Assembly (NCBI GenBank): GCA_003116975.1 | Contig: BGKB01000048.1 | Span: 341,001-405,000 of the forward strand | Source of the DNA: Aurantiochytrium sp. KH105 | Taxonomy: Eukaryota > Sar > Bigyra > Thraustochytrida > Thraustochytriidae | DNA: 64,000 nt | Direction of reading: 5' to 3' | Shown: positions 1 to 12,000 of the stretch, piece by piece | Layout of the letters: every line of letters starts with the position of its first letter | How positions within the stretch are numbered: the first letter of the stretch is position 1 | Translations under genes and position numbers: made by a program | Notes under the pieces: generated by a model | Seen by the model: only the letters and a program-made list of their open reading frames with translations | The model's database searches: none | What the model was told of the DNA's origin: nothing

Positions 1-3000
1 AATGCGAATGTGGTCTCGACCACACCATGACGATTGGGGCGGCTCATAGAACAGCGGCGCATGGGTTGCAAGAGCTTGGATCACTTGAGGCTGTGAACCT
101 TGAATGAGGACTCCTCCGTCCATCGTTTCAGTCGCCATCACACCGTGGATCTCGCTCTGATTCTTCCAAAGTAGTCGAGCACTGTCCCGCGCTGCAGCAA
201 AAGTTACGGACATGAGCGCTGACGTTGGTTCACCGCGATCTCGGGTAAGTGCGAAATGACCAAATGCCGCAGAGAGATCGATCAATCCTGAGGACAACGA
301 GGCTGATGTCAGAGCAGCCGCGTTGTTCTCGACACCAAGGGCTGAAAATGCCCACACTGGTTCCACAGTGACGATCTCCACGGAGATAGCAAATAGTGAC
401 TCGTCTTTGCCATTGACATAAGCTGAAATTGTGTCTGAGTCGGTGCCTGCGGTGTATTTTATCTTCGAAACGCAGTGAGCCAATTGAATAGGGTGTCCAG
501 CCGGAAGGGAGAGAAGTATACGGTTGCTTCTAAGGCCTTGAATGTTCACAGCCGCGCTGCAAAGACCTTCAATCGAAAAGCGACCGCTCCCGCAAGAAAT
601 CACGAGTTCAAGATCTTCTGTATCTGTGGCGCCGGAGGCTACCCGCACGTCAACCATGTCGGTCATCATCATCGACGCCTTGGCCTCTAAGTGTTCTTTG
701 CCTTGCGAACTGAAGATGTGCGCTTCAAAGACGCTAGTAACCTTATTTTTCTCCTCGGGAAAGACAAAGACCTTGCGCGCTTCCAACTTTGTCGTTCCGC
801 ATGCTTTGGCAACAACACTGACATAGACCTCAGCAAAGGCGAATGCACGATCAGCGCCAAATTCATGAGGCCGGTTCGACAAAACTTGCGTTTCCTGTAG
901 CACGCGGTCAACGTCTTCAACGAGCCCGCGTACGATGAACCAGTCCGTTGCAAGACGCTGTACGTCAATACTTGGATCATTGCGCGAAGGCGGCTCGAGC
1001 ACACCAGAGCCTGCCACAATTTGTACCGTCAATGAGATAGCTGCAGTAGAAGCCCGACCCGCAACCCGGTCGCGAAGGAAGAAATCCAAGGGCACGGGCC
1101 CGACCACCTGAGCACGAGTAAGCGGCGCGTGCGCCTCGAGCATGATGTCCCTGAGAATACATGATGCCGAGCTTTCGGAAAGTAGAATCTGGAGACTGGA
1201 TCGACGCTGCGTTGAAAATCCTTGGCGAGACAAGGTAGCCTCGACTGTGACGACTTCGTTGCCGCTTCTTTGTACTGGCGCGCGAGCTCGCAAAGCGTCG
1301 CGGTCGTGCCCAACTGCGTTCAAAACATGGCGTAGTCGCCCAGAAATGTGTACCTTCTGACCTTCCTCTTCTACTTGACAATGCACAAAAAGGCAAGCAT
1401 CTCGAACAAGCTCGAGTTGGCCAACAGGAGCGATCGATATTTCCAACATCACAAGTTCTGCATCAGCGATGACCACGTCCTGAGTGTCTTCATCGGCTTG
1501 GTCCGAGAGCCAAATAGGTCGCGCGTCTCGGAGCCTGAGCGCGTGTGAGGTGATGTTCTGAAAGAGCTCAATCTCGGGGAGGATGAGCTCCTCGGGAATC
1601 GAGATGAGAAGGGGAACATCCACGTGAGGTAAAAGTTCGCTCGTTTTCTCGAGATCGTGAGCGTAGCTCGTTGCCACAAGATCCACGGAGATGACGTCGT
1701 TCTTTTGGTCAGTGGAAAGAAGCTGCGCATGCCATCGAAGTGCATCAGCGGGAGGCAGCGACGCATACCACACGAGGGAAAGTACGTTTTGCAGGTTGAT
1801 TGAATCGCTTTCCACCTGAATTACCAGTCTTTGATCGGCGCGAAAGACTACATGCGCGGTCTCTAGCTCATCGAGCAGAGTTTCACTGCGGATCGAGCCA
1901 TACTGAGTTGTAATTGTCAGGAGCGCACTCGACCCTGGCGAGGCATTAGAGAAATCGCCGCCTTCAAGTGAAATGAGGTCCGAGAGACGCACTTGCTTGT
2001 TCAGGTGTAAAGGAACTGGCGCGTCGACACGATCATCATCTTGATCAGCGTTGGTCTTGCGCACCAGCGCGGGAAGATCATCGCCGGGCTGTCGTTCCAG
2101 CTCGATTTGCGTGTGCGCCGAAACGTGCGCTTCTTCTGCTTCGTGCGCGCGACGCACGTGAATTGACAAGGTGTCAGCAATCGCCGTGTTGGCTTTCTGT
2201 TTGCGCATCCTCGTATATTGAATACTTTGCAGCAGCAGATTAAGTTTCGAAGCACAGGCACGGAAAGCAAGGACACGATTAACATCATAACCCGGAAGGA
2301 ATACATTCCCTTTCTCGAGCGCGGCGCCAAAAAGTTCTTCGACATGAAGGTGACCCGTCTGTGTCATGAGCGTCAAAATGAGCGGAACGCAGTCTTGAGA
2401 AGATCCCGCGAGCTCATCGGGGTCCACGATGCGATAATGGTGTACGAGCAAGGGAACATCCAGTGCTGCATAGAGTGGGCCGGATGTGGCAGCCTCAATT
2501 GTCAGATGATCGTCCACGGGTAGAACGTGTACGTGAATTTCGATCCGAGTACGGAAGTCACCGCAAGTGTAGTCGATAGAGACAATGTCGTGACCATACC
2601 ACTTGTGCGAGGAAGAGTAAAGTAAACGAGCAAGAGCGTCTTCGAGAGCGTCTAATTTCGCCCTCGTCGACCACTCGAGAGGGTCCAATCCACCCCTGAA
2701 AGCCAGATCGGGGGACACATGTCCAGTAAAGAGTCTTCCCGAATCTGATGTAACCTGGAAAGAGACACTCTCACTTGAGCATTGTGAAAGAGCCACGGGT
2801 GAGATGTGGACACCTGCTAGTTCGGCAATGAGAACTGTCGAGTCCTCCTCGATTTCTACGAGACAACCATTAGCCTGTGAACATTCCGCGACCAACAGCG
2901 GAAGGTATTGCGAGGCCACCGTGATGGCGATCTGAGCTTGTACTCTTCCGTCTACCATAATCTCAATGACATTGGCAGACTCATCACTTTCTGCGGAAGC

Positions 3001-6000
3001 GAAGAAGCTCATACTTGACAGCACAGCAGCAACGTCTGACGAAAGGCCGACAATCCTCACGCTCGATTCGTCTGCATACGTTTCTGTGTGAACATCTTGT
3101 GCAATACGTGAATCAGAATCGCTGGATAGACCCACGAACGTTCCTATTTGAGTTGTAAGCCTAACATCGACAGAGACGTTGCTATTTTCCTCATCTGTCT
3201 CAAGTTGCAAGCGTCCATCAAAACCCCAAAGCTCGCCTCTTTGAAGTGAGATGGATTCGGGGCCCGAGATACGCGCTGAAGTGCGCCTCTCATCGTGTAC
3301 AATGATCTCGGCGCTTGATGAAAGGATCGCCGCGTCGCTCTCGACGATGCTTGACCTCATCATCCCCCCCCACTCGATGTGACAGCTCAATTGGATGCTA
3401 TCCGAGGCAGATCCTGCTGTTGGAGGCGTGTACCTTATTCCGCTGTGAATAAGATTCTGAAGACTTTCGAGGTCCCGGTCAAAGACAACATCTTGCGTAT
3501 TTCCTTCTGGCAAACGAAAATACGCAGTACCTCGCTCCGCACGCACAGCGCATTGAAGCGGGAGACTAAGAGACGGTGACTGCTCCAACGTTGCAATCGC
3601 GAGGAAAAAGCCAGAGACCTGCACCGCTTCGTCTCCAGCGATGCAGTGCAAGACTTTGCTTGGTCGTGCTAAATGCATGGTGTTCCTCAAGACTTGATCC
3701 ACAGTTGCTTCACCCCGGACCGAGATCGTATTGGATGCTCTGGTCTCATTGGTGAGTGGATTGCGAATCTCGAGCACAACTGCATCGGTGAAGGTGGGCT
3801 CGCTTGCTTGCGCGATGCTTTCCCAGATCCAGACGTGCGGATCGTTGCTTTCACAATTCATCGGAGGAAGCGCCCCGCCAATGAGCGATGATCCGAGCAA
3901 AAGTGACCCATCGCTTCCCCTGCTGACAATGATCGGAGACGCAAAGGCTGCTTGCACTTCTTCCGCCGATGCGTCAGCAGTAAAGACTGCATCCCCGTTC
4001 AAGCAGCTGATTGTGACCGAGCTGAGATCTGCCGAGAAGGCAGACGTGATGGTCTCCGCAGCGACCGAGGTGCTTGCCTGCACGCTCGACGAAGAGAGCG
4101 ATGAAGAGTCCACGGCAATACTTAGAACGTGGCCTTGTGAAGCGATGGAGTGTACGACAGTGACCTCCCACGTGTAAGTCAGTTGCGCGTTAGTCTCGGA
4201 CGAGCGCTTTACTTGAATGGCCTCGCCCTCAGGCCAAGTGCTAACAGCAAGAAGACGGTTTTCCATGTCTTCAAAAGAAGCTTGAACGTCGATTGAGGCA
4301 GTCAAATCCGTTGTATGGGTAGTAACTCGACCTTCGGAATCAAGTTGAGCGATTTCAATGGCCAAGACGAAGCTTCCGGAAATTACGCCCACGTTGCACC
4401 TGGTTTCAACCACAAAAACGGACGGAGTTGGGTGACGCAAATGTCGAGAAATCCGCAACGAAGTAATCTGTGCCTGCGCTTGATCAAGATGCAATTCTTT
4501 CCAAGAGCCAAAAACATATGCCGCACTGTTCATAGCTTCCTGAATGGCATCCTGTGAGCCGCGAACAATAATCTCTGACACGCCAATACCAGCTGTCTCG
4601 TCGGTAGACCACATTTTCTCCTGAACGAGGCCCCTTGCGCCTTTCACCGCGACCACCGGTGCCTTTGCGGAAAGGGAAAGCAAACCCTGGTACGCTACCA
4701 TACGAAGCTCAAGTTGTTGCACCGGGCCCGAACATTCGATACGCGGTACTGCGGCCTGAAAAAGCTGACCATGCGTTCGCGTGAAGCCATCAACGGCAAC
4801 CGTTGAAGCGGCAACGTTAAGGGTACATTGCGCCGCCGAGCTTGCAGCTTGATCTCCGGTGGTGGACGAGGATAGAAAGTCAATGCGAAGACTATCGGTT
4901 TCGGATTGCAGCAAGGTATTGACAGCTTTCAACACTGTGAAGGAGAGTTGCGAGCGCCCGGGAACACGAGCCACATTGGGGTACAATCGGAGCGCGCTGA
5001 GTATATCGTCCATGGATGTATCTGATCGAGCCTGCAACGTCATCGCCCGGGCAGTAGAAGACACCCAGAGGGTGCCCGTTGTTTCAACTGCTTCCACACG
5101 CAGACCCGAAGCGATTGTTGCGGAGATAACCCAAAGAAAGCCATCACCAGAGTCGCCGTTGGGATGGGGGCCGACCCAGAGATTTTCACTCACTTGAGGT
5201 TCAAGAACGAGACCAACGTCCTGTAAGGCTCTCGACACGTGAGTGAGTGCACTTCGCGAGCTTACGAGGCGTGAGGATAGTCCTTGATGATGGAAGCGGA
5301 AGATGGCCCACGAAGCATTCACGCCAGCCGTGTCTCTCGTCACCGTCATTGACGCTCCGTCTCCCGTAAGCATAGTCGTGTCTGGCTCAATGAGCGGGAA
5401 TTGGCCCATAATCTCAAACGTGACGCGATACGATCGGGTGCCCCAGCTTCCCTCGGACTCTAGCGTTACGTGAACGCCAGACTCCAAAAGCGTAGGTGCG
5501 AGACCGATCAAGGAGTGTTCGAGTTCGCTTGGGTCCACATTCCACGACAGAAGTGATGTCCAGCGTCCGAAGTAGCCGAGTCGAAAAGCGCCGCCAATCA
5601 CATTGCCAGCTCGTTCGAGCTGCGAAATGACAGCGGTTGACGCGCTACTGAACATCGCATCCTCGATCCCGAAGACATCCCCCGTTGGCCCACTTGACGG
5701 CTCCGAAAAGGTGATGAACCAAGTGTATGCCTCGGATGCCGAGGAGTTGCTGTTCATTTCTCTTGTCACAGTGAGCGCACCAACGTCAACAATAGCTTCG
5801 AGTTCAGCCTGTATCTCGCTTGACGATGCGTTATGCGCGATATCGTTGCTTGTTATTCCACGCCAGGACACGCGAAAAGACCCCGAAATAGGATCCGACG
5901 TTGCGCTATCAGCAACGGAAATGGAATGAATTTCGGGTTTTGCGTCGCACACCGTCTCGAGCAGCTGGGATTCGCGAAGCCCCGTATCCGCGCTCCCTTG

Positions 6001-9000
6001 AGGCTCGAGGATGATGAGCGTCGTTCGTTGGAGGTCTGCAGGGTTTGTGATTACACTTGTCGTCAATTGCGAGAGAGCGTCATCAAGCCAAAGCCCGTGA
6101 CCATTCGTTGCCTCCACGCGTATGGAGCGCAGGCCAGCTGTGTCCGAGGACATTGCGGATCCAATCCGAAGTCCATCAAAGGATAAAGGCTCGCCATGCT
6201 GCCAACTCATTGACATGCGCGCATTCCTCGCGACCGTGGGCCCGTGAAGGATACCTCGACGGTAGGATCCTGAAACTTCCCAAAATGTAGGGTTAGGTGC
6301 TTCAACATGAACGTGGACTACATTTTCGAAGAATTGATCGTCAATCTGCAACGTCAACGTAGCATCTCCGTCCCAGGGGCTGTCTCCGCTTCTGGAAAGT
6401 ACCAAGTTAGCCAAGGCGTCGTTCAGAACGCTCTCTGAGCTGGCTCGAATGTAGATCTCCTGCGGATCACTCTGGTTGGCAAAAATGCCAAGACGGACGG
6501 TCACAGATGGATGCACGGAAATGCGCAAGGCCTGCCCTTCCGTGGATGACACGCGTGCCTCGACTGGCATTCTTCCATGGGCAACCGCTGAGGACGGGCT
6601 CCTTTCCACCGTGATGCGGGGCACAACGACTTGCGTTTGTGCGGCGGACATTATCAGAACGTCGGTTTCCACCGAAATGCTGACATCCACTTCATTAGAA
6701 GCGCGCAACGAGGGCAACATGCATGTCGCGGACGATGATAAACCTGGATGTTCCGTCTGAAGGCGAGCTTGGACAGAGAGTGAGGCCCGAGGTCCATGGC
6801 GCTCACTCGGTTCATCCTCGACAAAAACATTGTGAAGCCACCTTTCGGCATTCTCCAGGGATGCTGCAATGATATCAAGCTTTTGACCGGTAGAGGAGAG
6901 AGACCATGTGACATTTGCATCGATTGCGGCGTCTTCGGGAACCGTAAGTCGCACAGCGCCAGATGCCGCGACGCTGATAACTGCGCTTGTGCGGGTCGGT
7001 GGCGAAAACCAATTTTCATGCCAGCCCAGCCGAAGCCCCGTTCTAGACAATGGGGCACGTCGAAGGAAGCGAAGCGTCTGACATCCGCTCTCAAACTGGA
7101 CAAAGCAGCCACTTTGTGGAAGTTGAAGTTGTCCATTCTCGCTCGTAAGCGGCAGCTGCAACACGCGCCGGTCTGCCGCATGCGGTGCCGAAGCCTCCTG
7201 CAGAGCTTCATCATCAGAGTCAATCCACGCTTCAACAATGAGCTCGGTCGATTTTGCAGTTGTACGTGTGTCCAGGGGTGTCATGAGCGTGAACTGGATG
7301 TGATGCTCGAGCGCTTTTTGAAGCTTCCGGAGAGCGCCTCTCAATTCAAGCACTCGATCGTCTCCATCTGTCTTGACCTGGAGGGTCTGAAAAGCGGGGT
7401 GCGTGATTTGCCAAGAGCCCCGAAGACCACCGTCGCTTCGCAATCGAATGTGCGCATCGTGAGATCTAGCATCCAAACCTTGCAACAGAATCGGCACGCT
7501 AATTGCTGGCGAGAAATCCAGACTATTGCTCGCACCGATTTCAAGGGCACTGAGGATGGTCGATGCGGAGATGGCCGCAATTGAAAGCTCGATCTGACTG
7601 GCTGTGGCATGTACGATCACCGGAAGACTCATTTCTGTCAGATAGTCTTCAGGATCGGCGCTTTTCAACTTAATATGGAGCGCGAGCGTGTCGATTCCGT
7701 TGAACGACGCCTTGGAGCGGTAGTGCAGGCCCGAAGCGACAACACTTGCCAGACTTTCTGGAGTCCCCAAGCAATGAACCTGAGCTGTACCATTGTGCGA
7801 GCACCGAAGCTGTGAGGTGGCGGCTTGCGAGGGTACAAGAGTAAGGGTGCCATGATGTGCTATTGCCAAAAGTTCGCATGCCTCTTGATCAAAGTTAACA
7901 AAGTTCACTGCCAAACTCCCAAGCCTAAGCGATTGGTCTTGGTTGGCGTGAAACACCTGTACTTCTGACGCAATTTGCGCCGATCTCACGCGTTCCTGCC
8001 GTGCGATCCAAAACGAACGCTCGCAAAGAATATCGTTTGTCGCGTGTTCGTAAATCTTGACGCGAAAACGTAGTTCGCCGCTTGCGGGTTCGAGGGTCGC
8101 AGTGATTTGGACAAACGCTTCGTGCACAGCATTCGCGCTTTGCAGGTTGGCGAGTCCGAGCCCATCAGGAACGAGGATCTGACCGCCAGCCACAGAACCG
8201 AGCTCAAGATCCACCGCTTTTGCAGATGCAAACCCGGTCCATCCCTCAAAGAATAAGGGAGAGAGTGAGAGGCCAGCTGCACCAGCTTCCAGCGCAAGCA
8301 TTCCCGTAATACTCGGACGCTGAAGAGGAGGTTGGACATGGACAGGAACAATGAGCGGCGTAACCTCATCCAGCGCATCAATGCTTTGTAAGAGCGCAAT
8401 CTCGACGAAACACGCGTCACCAGCAAACATACTATTCCAATGCTCTGGAAGCTGTACCTCGAGCTGATCCAATAGATGCGGAATGTCCTGCGCAACTTGT
8501 CGCACTATAATTGCGTCATCTATTTGCGAGAGGATTTGGTATTGCAAGGCGTCGAGAGGATTGCGCAAAAGTAAACGACCCTGCGAGGTGCTCACGTGCA
8601 CAATGATGGGGAGCTGCGCGATGTCTTGTTCAAAGGTATACGTCCATCCCAGGCCTGAGATCTTAAAGCGCTGCCCTTCCTCCACCCGTAGCATTGTTGA
8701 ATCCTGGTCTGGATTGCGTCGCAAAACGCCAAGCGCTGTTGCACCTCCCGCGTTGCTGGCGTGGAGCTGACTGCCACGCGCGATCTGCGTTTGCCGCTGT
8801 ATAGACAGATGAATCATGCGAGAAACAACAAAGGTGGGGTTCGCTGGTCTCCGGAGAAGAATCTCGAGGTTGCACACCATTTCATCCAGACCATGAACTG
8901 GCGCAAAGGTTGCTGATGCAAGTGCAGCATTGAGTTTGTCTCGTTGCCCTTGCAGTATCGCTCCGCCTGCGGACATGGCAAGTCCCTGCGTTTCCGCGAA

Positions 9001-12000
9001 TGTGACCATTCCTGCAGTTGGTCGCACTTCGAGTTCATACAGAGCGCGAGGTGTGCCTTGAGCAATGTGAGTTTGCAGGTCGAAGATGATCGGCTGAGCA
9101 TCGTTCATTGCTGCATGCACGACGAGGGTATCCCTTGCAACTTCCAGGGTTGCTGAATCAGCAAGTGGCGATTCTTCTGGCGAAAGCCCGCGTGGACCAT
9201 CACCGACGAAGATGACAATCTGAGTAGAATACAGCAAAAGTCTATCCTTTCCGTAGATCGCGCAGGAGACATGATCAAGACCTGCCATGCCTCTCGCGGG
9301 AAAGTAGCGCAGTCCCTGAGCAAGCCAAGCGTTTAATGAAGCAACAGTCTCGAAGGACTCCACTTCTTGCGCGCTTCGGTCTCCACCAACGCGAAGAAGG
9401 CCATGAGCGGTCTGAAGCTGCAGACTCAAGACCTCACTTGCAGACCATGACTGAACTTTGAAGCTTGGAAGCTCTAAACCTTGTGCCACATGTTCGTCGT
9501 TGGCCAACACTGGATTTGCTAAAAGATTCGGAAAGGGATACGCTGAGCCACCGACGAGAAGCTCTACCTCTTGCAGCAGCGCATTTGATTGCGGTGCATC
9601 CTGTGACGTAAAGATAAGCGAATACGGCTCTGCCAGGCGATTGTTTTCAATCAAACTTTTCACTTCCTCGATGCTTGCATTGCGCAGAGAACGCTCGGAT
9701 CCTGAGAGGTCGCCAACCGTTAGCAGGATTCCGAGCAGCTGTGACTGTGCGGCCGTGCTTTTCGCAGCGACAGTCATGCGTGTGCGTAGCAGCCCATGGC
9801 GCACGGCCAGCAAAATTTCGTCGAGAGGACCATGCACAATGCTAGGAAATAACAAGGAGAGCCCGAGCTGAGCGTCTGGATCAATATGAAAATTCGCCGT
9901 AAGGATGCTCTCGCTAGCTGGAGAGATCTCGACAAGCAAAGGTTCTGCATGCGATTTTGACGTGCGGAAATCAATGCCCTGCAGGCTAGCTTCATAGACT
10001 TTTGGGGCCTCGGGAGACTCGCGCGTCAAAAGACTCAGCTCTTGCGGGTTGGATGGAGTCCATTCGATTTCGAAAGTAGTATCCCCACGCCCCACCTCAA
10101 TATTAATGATTGCCTCGCACGCGCGTGAGCTCGTTGTCCTTCCACTTTGCACAACGTGAAGTTCCACGAGAATGACCTCAAGACCTTGTGTGGCCGGAAA
10201 TGGCGTGTAAACTACCTGAGAGAGTGTGGTGCGGAGCTTACTCAGGTCAACGCTTTTAAGAACGAGCGAGCGGCCTTGGTCGCTAAAGATTGCGGTAACG
10301 TCCTTGTGAACTTGTTCTGCCAAAGTGAACGACCCAATTCGTGCTTGAACCCAGAGCGTGTACGCCTGGGATCCAATTAGAGGGGTCTCTGCCTGTTGAA
10401 CAAGATTCTCGAGACGCAGCACATCAGGTGTGAAGCGTAACGCCGACTGCTCTCCAGACTCATCATCGGTGCGAACCTTTAGAGGACTCGTTGAGCCCAG
10501 CACGAATCCCAGCGCAAAGTCTGCAGAGTTGACAAGCACAGGAATTGTCACGCGTGAAGACTCAAAAGGTTGTTGCACGAGATGAACCACGACAGCAATC
10601 TGCTGAGGCAAGATTTCATTCGAGCATTCTTTTGAAGAGCTTGGGGCAAAGACGAGATGAAGAAGAGCCTTCGAAACCCTTTCTGCCTCGCCGCGGAGGA
10701 TAAGATCATTTCCCAAACTTTCAACATGCAAGCCCTTGGGTTCAATGGCGAGCTGAGATGACCCACAAATGCTGTTTTGCGACAATGTGCGAATGTATGC
10801 CTCTGCGGTCGGGGAGCTTGCATATGTGGAAAACAATGCACGAAATGGAAGAGACACGGGTGGACCATCAAGTCGGGCTGTGCGATCTTGTCCCGAGGGC
10901 TCTGCAAATTCGAGCACGGGTAGTGTTTGCCGAGGAATCACAAAAAGCTGGACAATGAGGACACTCGATGATGATGATGATGATGACAAAGAGGAGGAGG
11001 AGGACGCTAGGTCCTCGCTTGTAGCAGAGGCGCGCAAGGTAAGCGTGACCGCTTTCATTTGTGTCGAGCTTTCCCATGCATCGTCCATCTTGAGCTCAAG
11101 GCGTGTTAATGCAGTAGTAACTTCTGCAGGCGATCCCTGCAGATGAATTTGGGCCGTCCCAAGCCCTTGCCGAGCTACCCAGTAAGGAAGTTGCTCGCCA
11201 GAAATGACATCGATGAAACCTGCGGCGGGATCAATCGTAAGAGCGAGCGAGATCACCGTGGTGATATCACGCTCGGCATGAACCGAATCGCTGTTGTCCG
11301 AAAGAACGACCTCAAGGGCGGAAAGATTAAAGCTCGTCCCTTGCGAGATGTCAAAGGTGATTGGGGCTTGCTCAGGGCGCTCGAAGAGGGCCTGCAATGG
11401 TGCAGTCTGTACTTGGAGAGTGAGTTTGTGAATCTCCGAACGTAATTCGGATGCATCCATGGCCCAGAACCACATTGTTAACTCTGCGTCAGATGACGGC
11501 GCAAGCACAATGTTCCGAAGGGCTGCATGGAGTGCAGGAAGGGTCCCTTGAAGAATAGTCTCTACATCTGAAGTGCCCATGACGTTTGCCGTGGTAGACA
11601 CGTGGACTCCCGCATGGCGGGCAATTTGCAGAACCCCCGGAGGAGCGCGAATACCGCAACGAAAACGCTCGCCCGGTGTTGTATCAACATCCTCAATCAC
11701 CACACCGGCCTGGTTATCTGGAAGAGTGCGTAAAGGTGTTGCGACGCCAGCCCGAAGCGTCATGTTCCGTATTGCATCGCCAAGGGAGAGCGTTGGCGCA
11801 TCATTCTCAGCGCGAACGTCCACAATGAGATGTTTGGCATCTGATGCATTCGTGTCTTCGTTCACAACTCGAATCGACACCACGTCCTGTCCGAAAAAGT
11901 TGACCGACGGCAAATATGTCAATGCATCAAGGGCAGCTTGGGCTTGTGCTGCAGTGAGGCCAGTACGAGCGTAGCCTGGCGTCTGCAGCACGGCATTTGC

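Noticed and set aside
6654-7584. 262-codon plus frame and 194-codon minus frame inside the left region
   Set aside because: They are other frames of the giant minus-strand gene, whose own frame is open throughout.
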